Part shown: positions 10,470 to 17,728 of the stretch, piece by piece | Position numbering within the stretch: the first letter of the stretch is position 1 | How the letters are laid out: every line of letters starts with the position of its first letter | From: Rothia amarae | GTDB taxonomy: Bacteria > Actinomycetota > Actinomycetes > Actinomycetales > Micrococcaceae | NCBI RefSeq assembly: GCF_014705945.2 | Contig: NZ_CP061538.1 | Coordinates: forward strand, 868,001 to 932,000 | Direction of reading: 5' to 3' | Length of the DNA stretch: 64,000 nucleotides | The notes under the pieces: model-generated | The model's input: only the letters and a program-made list of their open reading frames with translations | The model's database searches: none | Told to the model about the DNA's origin: nothing | Position numbers and translations under genes: made by a program

Positions 10470-10508
10470 AAAATTGGCCTCCGCACTACATGCGGAGACC
10501 AATTTTTA
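10470..10508. terminator. bidirectional terminator between secA and the Rv3235-family gene
   Basis: AAAATTGG-c-CTCCGC (10470-10484) pairs with GCGGAG-a-CCAATTTT (10492-10506), giving U-runs on both strands. It serves secA from the left and the minus-strand gene from the right. Confidence 0.9.
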
Positions 10509-10558
10509 GGTCCCAGCTTCAGCATCATCAGGGAACGTGCGGGAACAACGGGCATTGC

Positions 10559-11110
10559 TTAGGCAATCTCTATCTCAGTGATTTGCCATCTGGAGAAAAC
10601 CTTTTCTACCCGCAACGCCATCGCTCTCACGCGGGCATAGTCTTGCATAATGAGGGAAACCTCAAAGACCGTGGGAGAAATCTTTTGCGCTTTGGCTCTG
10701 CGAGTTTTCGGCATCGTAATTTGGGGTGCAAAAGGCGAGTGATTGAGAGGGACCCGAGCGTATTTTCGCCGTAGGCTATTTGCAGTTACTTTGCTTCTGA
10801 GGACAACCCTTTGCTGGCATTCTTTGCTGAGCCATTTCGACACATGAGAAGCTGGACGGCGTCCAGCAAATACCTCAAGCAGAACGACACCTATCCCAGC
10901 GCACATTACTTCGATGGCTCTACACTGTGAGTCTGAAGGTTTGAGAGGGATTCCCCGAGAAACTGAGTCAGGTTGTTCTTCTTTGACTATTTTGCGCCTA
11001 AATTTCTCGTAGTCTTCGGCTGAAATAGCAAGAAAATTGGTCTGCTTCTCATCTGCTCGGAGATCGGCAGATAGGGATGATTGATTGAGAGGACCATGGG
11101 GATGGGACAT
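10559..11110 (-). CDS. Rv3235-family protein (DUF6459-like)
   Basis: A 183-residue protein whose middle part (about 68-120) carries the pattern GVVLLEVFAGRRPASHVSKWL, typical of the actinobacterial Rv3235 family, which sits near secA in many genomes. The N-terminal half is polar and probably disordered. The C-terminal part has the basic stretch KTRRAKAQKISP and the ending VRAMALRVEKVFSRWQITEIEIA, a small alpha/beta fold. No catalytic motif, signal peptide or membrane helix is visible. It probably shares a leftward transcript with the LysM gene 18 bases upstream. Its molecular role is unknown. Confidence 0.7.
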   Translation of the reverse strand: MSHPHGPLNQSSLSADLRADEKQTNFLAISAEDYEKFRRKIVKEEQPDSVSRGIPLKPSDSQCRAIEVMCAGIGVVLLEVFAGRRPASHVSKWLSKECQQRVVLRSKVTANSLRRKYARVPLNHSPFAPQITMPKTRRAKAQKISPTVFEVSLIMQDYARVRAMALRVEKVFSRWQITEIEIA

Positions 11111-11128
11111 TGTTTTACTCCTGGATAG

Positions 11129-11908
11129 TTATGCGTGCGGGGTGAAAGTGGGAATGGTGAGAATCTGGTCAGCGAAGATGGGGTCATCCATTTCTCCGAG
11201 ATTTACTTGATTCAGGTCATAGATCTGATGAGTGAAGTCCAGCACTTCTGAAGGGGTCGCAGACTCTGGTAGGTGAGCTTGCGCGATACTCCAGAGACTA
11301 TCTCCGGCGGCCACCGTGTAGGTCGTGGAGGAACCCTCGGGCTCCTCTCTCATACCGGACATGAAAAAGGGGAGAATCTGTGGCGCAGCTTTGTCTGTAT
11401 CTTTCTGCGTGGATGTCATTTCAACTTTCTGCGTTGTGAGCAGAGGCTGTTCGACGAACGGATGTTCCGCTTCATCGGCTGTAGAGGATTGAAAGAAGGG
11501 CAACACCGCCGCATCTGGGGCGCTCACACTGGAAATAGCGCTGGGCTCTGCGCCAGCAGTAATATCTACCGCCTGAGCTGGAGTAGCAAAGATTGATAAT
11601 CCGAGAACAGCTACCGCTACACGCCGTAGAACGGCTGGAGCCCAATGCGGTAGTTGGACAGAGCCCCCTCCTTCGGCTGTGCAGATAGCTTTTAGTATTC
11701 CTAGCAAACCGATAGTCCACCAGAGAATCATCATCCCTGCTACGGAAGCAACGAGGATGATAAGCCCACTTTCTACTGGGTCCAGATTCTTTCCTGATTT
11801 CAGTAGCTGCTTCGCTGCCGCAATGGCTAGTAGCGAAAGGATAGGAACGAGCACAAGAAGAAAGAGGTCCCTGGAAAGAGGGATATTAATTTTCGTTCTC
11901 ATAATCAA
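11129..11908 (-). CDS. LysM-domain membrane protein
   Basis: A 259-residue protein with two N-terminal membrane helices (about 13-32 and 45-70), a third hydrophobic segment ending in ATPAQA near residue 110 that could be a cleavage site, a low-complexity linker, and a C-terminal LysM domain (TYTVAAGDSLWSIAQAHLPE to LTIPTF). LysM binds peptidoglycan GlcNAc, so the C-terminus should face the wall. Its first codons and leader lie next to the direct repeat TTTGATG-CAT-TTTGATG (11922-11938). It lies directly upstream of the Rv3235-family gene on the minus strand. Confidence 0.8.
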   Translation of the reverse strand: MIMRTKINIPLSRDLFLLVLVPILSLLAIAAAKQLLKSGKNLDPVESGLIILVASVAGMMILWWTIGLLGILKAICTAEGGGSVQLPHWAPAVLRRVAVAVLGLSIFATPAQAVDITAGAEPSAISSVSAPDAAVLPFFQSSTADEAEHPFVEQPLLTTQKVEMTSTQKDTDKAAPQILPFFMSGMREEPEGSSTTYTVAAGDSLWSIAQAHLPESATPSEVLDFTHQIYDLNQVNLGEMDDPIFADQILTIPTFTPHA

Positions 11909-11921
11909 TCATTTCGTATCG

Positions 11922-11938
11922 TTTGATGCATTTTGATG
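11922..11938. promoter_or_regulatory. TTTGATG direct-repeat pair, candidate BldC-like regulator site
   Basis: Two TTTGATG copies with a 10-base period (11922-11928, 11932-11938), and a weaker TTTGAT at 11945. They lie 14 bases upstream of the LysM gene start and in the leader of the divergent gene at 12042. The same arrangement occurs at 12839-12855. BldC proteins bind direct repeats head-to-tail, so the assignment is an inference. Confidence 0.45.
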
Positions 11939-12041
11939 CTTTATTTTGATTATGAATGTGTTTTAAGTAATAGTAAAGAGATTTCATGCCCCAAATATGT
12001 AGTTCATGTGGGTTCAACGGGGGAGATGCTACTTTTAGAGC

Positions 12042-12596
12042 ATGAGAATGGAGAGAATTTTTCGTGATTATGAGACGCAGTTAGCGGCAGAAAATCAAAG
12101 AGTCGTGGAGGCTGAGGCTCGTGATGTGCGACGAAGTGAATTCGCCAAGATTCAACAAGCCGACCGTCTGGCGGCGCAAATAGGACGTTCTGTGCGCGTC
12201 AATACGGGCGATTCGTTGCAATGGGAAGGGACTCTTGAATCCCTGGGAAAAGGATGGATTCAACTTCAGTCTCATTCGGAGAATATTTTAATTCCAATGA
12301 ACTCTGTCAACTGGTGGGAAGGTGGAACGCCATTCTCTACGGTGGAAGCACGTTCTGTTTCTCGTTCGCTATCGCTAGGGTACGCTTTTCGCGCGTTAGC
12401 GAGTGCCCGCATTCCTGTGCGTATTTTTCACAACATGGGTGCAGTAACTACTGAGGGAACAATTGAGAGGGTTGGACTCGATTTCGCAGAAATAGCCTTG
12501 CACCCCCTCGAAGGGCACTTTCGTGCCCAGCAAATCTCAGGGTGGCGAACGGTGCAGCTTTCTCAGGTTAGTGCCTGCTGTTCGCTGCTTACCTAG
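12042..12596 (+). CDS. conserved hypothetical cytosolic protein
   Basis: A 184-residue protein not recognised by name. The first 45 residues form a charged amphipathic helix (RIFRDYETQLAAENQRVVEAEARD). The rest is beta-rich, with two similar small-barrel segments: SVRVNTGDSLQWEGTLESLG followed by LIPMNSVNWWEGG, and VRIFHNMGAVTTEGTIERVG followed by RAQQISGWRTVQLSQ. This duplicated strand pattern resembles an Sm-like or SH3-like barrel, by eye only. There are no membrane helices. It is convergent with, and overlaps by 4 bases, the BldC-like gene. Its ATG lacks a strong ribosome site; MRM offers a second ATG two codons in. Confidence 0.6.
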   Translation: MRMERIFRDYETQLAAENQRVVEAEARDVRRSEFAKIQQADRLAAQIGRSVRVNTGDSLQWEGTLESLGKGWIQLQSHSENILIPMNSVNWWEGGTPFSTVEARSVSRSLSLGYAFRALASARIPVRIFHNMGAVTTEGTIERVGLDFAEIALHPLEGHFRAQQISGWRTVQLSQVSACCSLLT

Positions 12597-12829
12597 GCTG
12601 AGGTTTTGGTTTTTTGGTCCTCTGCCTCTTTGGCAGCCTGTTGTTGGGTTCGTTCATATGCTTGCTCAATATATTCTTCGAGTTTAGAAATTTCTACACG
12701 CCATTGACCGCGTCCGCCTACCTGAATGGCGGGAAGTTCTCCTTTTTTGACGAGAGCTCGTGCTTGACTCATAGTGATGTTGAGAATTTCGCAAATCTCG
12801 GGGAGGGTATGAAACCTTTTCCTAACCAT
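12593..12829 (-). CDS. BldC-like MerR-type helix-turn-helix regulator
   Basis: A 78-residue protein consisting almost only of an excisionase/MerR-type winged helix (residues 5-55). The pattern FHTLPEICEILNITMSQARALV is the helix-turn-helix and GELPAIQVGGRGQWRVEISKLEEYI is the wing and last helix, like Streptomyces BldC. A glutamine/lysine-rich tail follows. There is no effector-binding domain, so it probably acts as a cooperative DNA binder. Its own leader contains TTTGATG-TAG-TTTGATG (12839-12855), suggesting autoregulation. An excisionase role is unlikely as no integrase is near. Confidence 0.8.
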   Translation of the reverse strand: MVRKRFHTLPEICEILNITMSQARALVKKGELPAIQVGGRGQWRVEISKLEEYIEQAYERTQQQAAKEAEDQKTKTSA

Positions 12830-12838
12830 TGTGACCTC

Positions 12839-12855
12839 TTTGATGTAGTTTGATG
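12839..12855. promoter_or_regulatory. TTTGATG direct-repeat pair upstream of the BldC-like gene
   Basis: TTTGATG at 12839-12845 and 12849-12855, with the same 10-base period as at 11922-11938. The pair lies 9 bases upstream of the minus-strand BldC-like start and covers the -35 position of a rightward promoter with TATAAT at 12869-12874. Confidence 0.45.
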
Positions 12856-12868
12856 CCGTTACAGTAAC

Positions 12869-12874
12869 TATAAT
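12869..12874 (+). promoter_or_regulatory. -10 element (TATAAT) for the SAF/CpaE transcript
   Basis: A perfect TATAAT with no good -35 at 17 bp (TAGTTT, 12846-12851), which overlaps the TTTGATG repeats. Such a promoter may depend on an activator or be blocked by the repeat-binding factor. The leader to the SAF gene would be about 165 bases. Confidence 0.45.
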
Positions 12875-13045
12875 CTCGACTCTTGGTGTTTGACTAGGAA
12901 AAAGGTTTTTAAGGGGACAAAATGTACATTTGGTTGCATGTCCCTAAAAGTGCGGTTGGTTGCTTTTAGTCTATTTTTAGTAGACATTGCATCGTATGCT
13001 GTTGGTCAAATCACTCATCGCAGATTTCGAACACGGGATACCACT

Positions 13046-13702
13046 ATGGCTCAGAAAGTAACCGTCACTCCTCAGGTCATTGCCGAGCGCATTCATAAAC
13101 CGGGGTGGAAAGATCCTAAGCTTTTGATTGGATTATTGCTTATTTTGCTTTCTGTCCTCGCTGTCATCGGCGTCATGAGAGCTACTAACAAAACTCAGAA
13201 TTACTACATTGCTGCCCACGACATCAAAGTGGGAGATGAAATTCGACAGGAAGACCTCACTCTCTCAGAGGTGAGATTGGGCGATTCTGAAAACCTTTAT
13301 CTCTCCGCAGATGATGCACTACCAGATTACGCCCGAGCCAATCAGAACATTCCTGCAGGAGCACTTCTGCAGCAGAATACTGTAAAAGCGCAAGATCATG
13401 ACGGCCGTCGTCTAGCAACCGTTGTGATGGATTCTACTATTGCGTCTTCCTTTACTACCGGCGACAGAGTAGATATCTGGGTATCGAAGAAAAAGGACAA
13501 CGGTACTGCCTATTCTGAACCGCAAGTTGTCATGCAAGCCGCTGAGGTGAGCGGCGTCCATTCTGAGGAATCGATGATTGGTAGTACAGGAAAATCTGCT
13601 GTGCAATTGCTTGTCACCGATGACGCCCTGGCGGAAGTGCTCAACGCCACCAACAACGAAAACAAGATTAATTTGGTTCCCACAACTTTTGGACAGAAGT
13701 AG
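13046..13702 (+). CDS. SAF-domain membrane protein (CpaB/RcpC-like)
   Basis: A 218-residue protein with one N-terminal membrane helix (LLIGLLLILLSVLAVIGVM, about 27-45) and an SAF domain outside (NYYIAAHDIKVGDEIRQEDL, about 53-115), as in CpaB/RcpC pilus-assembly proteins and flagellar FlgA-like chaperones. The frame is open upstream to 12890, but ATG 13046 is chosen because MAQKVTVTPQVIAERIH leads straight into the helix as in relatives. The next gene, a CpaE-like ATPase, starts 8 bases later, so the two are cotranscribed. A part of the Tad pilus apparatus is the likely role. Confidence 0.75.
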   Translation: MAQKVTVTPQVIAERIHKPGWKDPKLLIGLLLILLSVLAVIGVMRATNKTQNYYIAAHDIKVGDEIRQEDLTLSEVRLGDSENLYLSADDALPDYARANQNIPAGALLQQNTVKAQDHDGRRLATVVMDSTIASSFTTGDRVDIWVSKKKDNGTAYSEPQVVMQAAEVSGVHSEESMIGSTGKSAVQLLVTDDALAEVLNATNNENKINLVPTTFGQK

Positions 13703-13710
13703 GTAGCCCG

Positions 13711-15084
13711 GTGAATGTACCTGTTATTGTTCTTGGCGATATTTCAGGCAAATATATTGAAGCTATCGAAAGCGAACGCGGTATCGTTAGCGTAGCGAGA
13801 CACGTACATGAGCTCGCTGAGGTTTTGGGTATCGCCCAGACGGGCATTGCTCGAGCCGTTCTGCTCATTAGTGGATTCGAAGATCTAACTGCCTCACTGG
13901 TGAATTACCTGGCGGAGAGCGATGTCGGCGTGGTTGCTGTCGTTGACCCAGGGGATCCAGAACCCCTGGAAAATATTCGCTACCTGAGTGCGTTGGCGAA
14001 CCCTTCAGAGGTTATCGAGGCGCTAGAAACTGCTGCTGAAGAAGTCGAAAATACTCCCGTTAGTGTGAGCGGTCGAGGTCCTCTTTCAGGGGTAGAACTG
14101 TCATCTGCGGCCTTAGAAGATGTACAACCTGATAGGCAAGGGAAAATCATCACCTTCTGGGGGCCAGCCGGCGCGCCGGGGCGTAGCACTCTCGCTCTAA
14201 ACTGTGCGGCAATACTCGCTGACCAACAACATACCGTGTGTATTGTCGATGCCGATACGTATGCTCCGTCGCTGAGCTCGCTTTTGGGCATGATGGATGA
14301 TTATTCAACTTTGTCCCAGCTATGTCATTTGGCAGATCGAGGAAATCTGGAAACAGAGAAAATTGCAGAGATCATGAGCACGGTAAAGATTGAGAGCGGA
14401 ACTCTAGATGTGGTCACCGGAATAACCCGAGCTGATCGGTGGCCCGAAATACGTTCCCAAGCGCTCGAGAGCGTGTTGAAAACATTGACTGCAAAATACG
14501 ACTTTGTGCTAGTGGATGCGGGGTTTTCTTTAGAAGCTGATGAAGAACTGAGCTTTGACGGTGTCGCGCCACGCAGAAACGCAGCTACTTTAACTGCAAT
14601 TGATCAAGCCGATGAAATTATCCTGGTGGGGGTCGCCGATGCCTTAGGCGTGCCTCGTGTGATGAAAGCAATTTCGGAATTGCTTTCCACCCCCAACGTC
14701 CACGTCGAAAAATCTAAAGTGCATGTTTGGATCAACAAAGTCCGCCCCGGTTCCATCGGACCGCAACCGGAGGAGCAGATTCTACATTCTTGGCAGAGAT
14801 TCGGTCCACAACTTCCCATCGAAGGATTTATTCCGTGGAATCCAGATGCCATAGATAAATCTTGGCTCACGGGGCAGACCCTGGCAGAAAGTGCGCCGTC
14901 TTCAGATGTTTGCCAAGCGTTACGAACCCTGATCGAATCGCTGATTATCGAAGAAACAAAAGCGAGGGGAGTTGGTGAGTTTTCGTCTGACAATCTGACC
15001 ATTGCTACCCGGTCTGCACCAGGTAAAGAATCATCGCATGATCCTTCGAGGGCAAAATGGCGCGCCTGGAAACGTAAATCTTAG
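13711..15084 (+). CDS. CpaE/TadZ-like MinD-superfamily ATPase
   Basis: A 457-residue protein. Residues 1-130 resemble an inactive receiver-like domain (VPVIVLGDISGKYIEAIESE). The ATPase follows with a deviant Walker A near residue 152 (FWGPAGAPGRSTLALN), VCIVDADTYAPSL and DFVLVDAGFS, placing it in the ParA/MinD group, as in the pilus-positioning protein CpaE/TadZ. The P-loop lacks the usual second Lys (GAPGRST), a variant common in actinobacterial relatives. The start is GTG, 8 bases after the SAF gene. The Tad motor genes are 12 kb downstream. Confidence 0.78.
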   Translation: MNVPVIVLGDISGKYIEAIESERGIVSVARHVHELAEVLGIAQTGIARAVLLISGFEDLTASLVNYLAESDVGVVAVVDPGDPEPLENIRYLSALANPSEVIEALETAAEEVENTPVSVSGRGPLSGVELSSAALEDVQPDRQGKIITFWGPAGAPGRSTLALNCAAILADQQHTVCIVDADTYAPSLSSLLGMMDDYSTLSQLCHLADRGNLETEKIAEIMSTVKIESGTLDVVTGITRADRWPEIRSQALESVLKTLTAKYDFVLVDAGFSLEADEELSFDGVAPRRNAATLTAIDQADEIILVGVADALGVPRVMKAISELLSTPNVHVEKSKVHVWINKVRPGSIGPQPEEQILHSWQRFGPQLPIEGFIPWNPDAIDKSWLTGQTLAESAPSSDVCQALRTLIESLIIEETKARGVGEFSSDNLTIATRSAPGKESSHDPSRAKWRAWKRKS

Positions 15085-15136
15085 AAGGATCATGAGCGAC
15101 TAAAATCTTTCATGAAGCAACTTTTCTGGAGGGGTA

Positions 15137-16705
15137 ATGTCACTCAACGATTCAAAATTACATGCGGCGTCGCTGGGACCAGGAGACACCGAATGGTTAC
15201 ATTTGTTGATGGGCGATTGGCAAATAATCGCAGACACCGCTCATGCAGATATAGTGCTTTGGTTACCGGACGAAAAGAATCTTCCGGATTCAGAGCACCT
15301 CTCAGCAATGAGGGCGCCTGCATTTCCTCGTCACTTTACTAGCGCCGGGCAGGTTCGCCCCTCCACCGTTCACACAGTGTTTTACCGCGATATGGTAGAC
15401 CAAGAAATGGGGGAGAAGCTGCTGGAAGTAGTCCAGCAAGTGTGGCGGCATCAAAAGACCGAGTACCTTGATGACACTGAAACCTCCGATGAACTAATAC
15501 TTCGAACCGGTGTGCTTCCCTTGGTCAGACACGGTCGAACTATCGCGGTTCTTACCATCCATACTGAGCTCTTTGGGCTGCGGCGCCCACCTCGTATAGA
15601 AACGGTCTACAAGACGGTGGCAGAAGACCTCATCCAAATGGTCAAACGTGGAGCCTGGCCTGAATTCAGCGCATCTGTGGGTACTAGCCGCGGTAACCCG
15701 CGCGTCAGCGATGGCCTCCTGACCTTGGATTCTGAAGGAATAGTAAATTTTGCTTCTCCTAACGTTTCCTCTATCTATAAGCGTTTAGGTTTTAGTGGAG
15801 AACTTGAAGGAAAACAGCTCGTTGAGATTACACGAAATCTGATGTCCCAGGATGAAACCGCTGATGAAACCCTTCCCCTGGTGCTCAGTGGACGCATGCC
15901 GTGGCGCGGCGAAATCAAGGTGCGCAACACGAGTGTCACCTTTCGAGCTATTCCCCTGCGGCAGGAAACATCGTTGGGGGAAGAAAGATATGGTGCCATC
16001 TTGCTGTGCCGCGACGTCAGCGAGTTACGACGTCGCGAACTGGAACTGATGACCAAAGACGCCACCATTCGTGAAATCCACCATCGTGTGAAGAACAATC
16101 TTCAAACGGTTTCAGCGCTGTTGCGCCTACAATCACGACGGATGAAAACGGGTGAAGCTAAACAAGGGCTAGAACAAGCGATGCGCCGTGTCGCCACGAT
16201 TGCAATGGTCCATGAAGCTCTTTCCCAGGGCCTGACGCAGAACGTGGATTTTGACGAACTCATTCAACGCCAATTTCATCTGGCTGCCGAGCTAGCATCG
16301 CCCGGTCAACACATTCGTACGGAATTGAACGGGACTTTTGGTGAGCTCCCCAGCCAGTTTGCTACTCCACTCGCGCTGGTTATCAATGAGATCGTTGCCA
16401 ACGCAGTGGAGCATGGTTTAGACGGCGAAACTGGGACAGTTACCCTGACCGCTCTACAAAGCCTCACGGCACAAAATGAACGACAACTCACCGTTACCAT
16501 CTGTGATGATGGATGCGGAATGGTGAAGTATCCCATTGAAGAAGCAGGGACGTCAGCTTATCGAGAAAATAAGGGCAGGGAGGGGCTGGGCATGCAAATT
16601 GTGCGCACACTCGTTGCCAGCGAGCTCAATGGTTCCATTCGATGGGAACCGCGTCAGCCTCGCGGTACAGCAGTTACCATCCGTGCTCATCTGACAACCA
16701 ACTAA
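15137..16705 (+). CDS. PdtaS-like soluble sensor histidine kinase
   Basis: A 522-residue kinase without membrane helices. It has an N-terminal GAF-like region (1-165), a PAS domain (about 190-300) and an HWE/HisKA_2-type phosphoacceptor domain (REIHHRVKNNLQTVSALLRL, His near 315). The HATPase domain shows NEIVANAVEHG, CDDGCGM and GREGLGMQIV. This layout matches mycobacterial PdtaS, which signals to the antiterminator-type regulator PdtaR; no PdtaR gene is in the window. The ATG follows GGAGGGG. The gene is monocistronic and ends at the perfect terminator at 16721-16758. Confidence 0.88.
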   Translation: MSLNDSKLHAASLGPGDTEWLHLLMGDWQIIADTAHADIVLWLPDEKNLPDSEHLSAMRAPAFPRHFTSAGQVRPSTVHTVFYRDMVDQEMGEKLLEVVQQVWRHQKTEYLDDTETSDELILRTGVLPLVRHGRTIAVLTIHTELFGLRRPPRIETVYKTVAEDLIQMVKRGAWPEFSASVGTSRGNPRVSDGLLTLDSEGIVNFASPNVSSIYKRLGFSGELEGKQLVEITRNLMSQDETADETLPLVLSGRMPWRGEIKVRNTSVTFRAIPLRQETSLGEERYGAILLCRDVSELRRRELELMTKDATIREIHHRVKNNLQTVSALLRLQSRRMKTGEAKQGLEQAMRRVATIAMVHEALSQGLTQNVDFDELIQRQFHLAAELASPGQHIRTELNGTFGELPSQFATPLALVINEIVANAVEHGLDGETGTVTLTALQSLTAQNERQLTVTICDDGCGMVKYPIEEAGTSAYRENKGREGLGMQIVRTLVASELNGSIRWEPRQPRGTAVTIRAHLTTN

Positions 16706-16720
16706 TAAATTAGAACAAAG

Positions 16721-16762
16721 AAAGAGGGGAATCAGCTTGTTAGCTGATTCCCCTCTTTCAAG
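16721..16762. terminator. bidirectional terminator between the kinase and whiB1
   Basis: A perfect 17-bp inverted repeat (16721-16737 with 16742-16758), loop TGTT, with A- and T-rich ends, placed between two convergent genes. Confidence 0.95.
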
Positions 16763-16789
16763 GAACTTAATACTCGATGTTTCCTAAAC

Positions 16790-17038
16790 TTAGGAAGCGC
16801 GACGGGCTCGGGCAGCTCGACGCTTCATAGCGCGTCGCTCGTCCTCACTCATACCGCCCCATACACCGGAGTCTTGCCCTGTTTCGATAGCCCACTGCAG
16901 ACAGGTGTCCATGACCGTGCAGTTACGGCATACCGTTTTTGCTTCTTCAATCTGAAGTAAGGCGGGACCAGTATTTCCTACGGGAAAAAATAGTTCTGGA
17001 TCCTTCTCCAGGCAAGCAGCACGGCTACGCCAATCCAT
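16790..17038 (-). CDS. whiB1: WhiB-family iron-sulfur regulator, WhiB1-like
   Basis: An 82-residue protein with the four [4Fe-4S] cysteines C9, C37, C40 and C46, the GVWGGMSEDERR turn and a basic C-terminal tail that contacts DNA. The match to WhiB1 is strong from MDWRSRAAC through DPELFFPVGN. WhiB1 is a nitric-oxide-sensitive partner of the primary sigma factor. The frame is open to 17089, but ATG 17038 is chosen because it follows AAGGAGAA and gives the family N-terminus. A hairpin lies in its leader (17108-17129). Confidence 0.93.
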   Translation of the reverse strand: MDWRSRAACLEKDPELFFPVGNTGPALLQIEEAKTVCRNCTVMDTCLQWAIETGQDSGVWGGMSEDERRAMKRRAARARRAS

Positions 17039-17107
17039 GAGCACGTTCTCCTTATTAGAGGCTAACTCGCAAGTATCTGATTGCAACAAATACTATGACA
17101 ACAAATG

Positions 17108-17129
17108 AGGCCCCTACGAGTAGAGGCCT
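17108..17129 (-). other. leader hairpin upstream of whiB1
   Basis: AGGCCCCTA (17108-17116) and TAGAGGCCT (17121-17129) pair with one mismatch. Read leftward it is followed by CATTTGTTGT. It has no gene to terminate in that direction except the whiB1 leader itself, so it may attenuate whiB1 or end a short RNA. Confidence 0.4.
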
Positions 17130-17272
17130 TTCTAAACCTCAATAACTTTCCCACGTAAAGAAAGCGTAAACAAGAGGTTTCTAGAAGAAAATTCCTCCGG
17201 GAGCTGAGTTATATCTCACAGGTGCAAATAGTGCAAATGAGGTATATAGGAGACCCTAAATTTTTAGCTACT

Positions 17273-17728
17273 ATGGAGTCTAAAGAATCCGCTTTTATTA
17301 CGAACAGAGGCAAATCTGTGGCATCACTCCAAGCACCTGGTTCTATCAAAGTAGCAGCTGGGGTGGGTTTCCTCGAAGCACTTGCTATTGCCGGTTATTC
17401 GGTGATCATGATTATTTCGGCGGGAGCATCTGAGACAGGGATGGGGCGTATCATCGCTCTCGCCATTTTCTTCCTGGTGATTGCAGCTGTCATTGCCTTT
17501 TCCGCCTGCAAGCTCTTGGCGGGTAAACCTTCAGCCCGTTCAATGCTTTTAGTCTGGCAATTATTTGCTGTCATCCTAGGAGTACAGACCGTAGTGGGTG
17601 GGCAGCTGTTCATTGGCTTGTTAGCTGTTTTTCTTGGCGGACTCGCGATTATGATGCTCTTTTCTTCCTCCGTCAACGCTTTCTTTGAAGCGCACTCATC
17701 GGGACGTTCCCTCGATAGGGACCTGTAG
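17273..17728 (+). CDS. four-helix membrane protein, unknown
   Basis: About 151 residues with four predicted membrane helices, among them VGFLEALAIAGYSVIMIISAG, GRIIALAIFFLVIAAVIAFSA and FIGLLAVFLGGLAIMMLF. The cytoplasmic tail is short and polar. The start is uncertain: the frame is open to GTG 17222, ATG 17237 also exists, and ATG 17273 is taken although GGAG is about 20 bases upstream. It overlaps the 3' end of the convergent EccC-like gene by 33 bases. Function unknown. Confidence 0.6.
   Translation: MESKESAFITNRGKSVASLQAPGSIKVAAGVGFLEALAIAGYSVIMIISAGASETGMGRIIALAIFFLVIAAVIAFSACKLLAGKPSARSMLLVWQLFAVILGVQTVVGGQLFIGLLAVFLGGLAIMMLFSSSVNAFFEAHSSGRSLDRDL

Noticed and set aside
12890-13045. 52-codon N-terminal extension of the SAF protein
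   Set aside because: It would add an unrelated hydrophobic segment absent from the family and begins at TTG just after the -10 element without a ribosome site.
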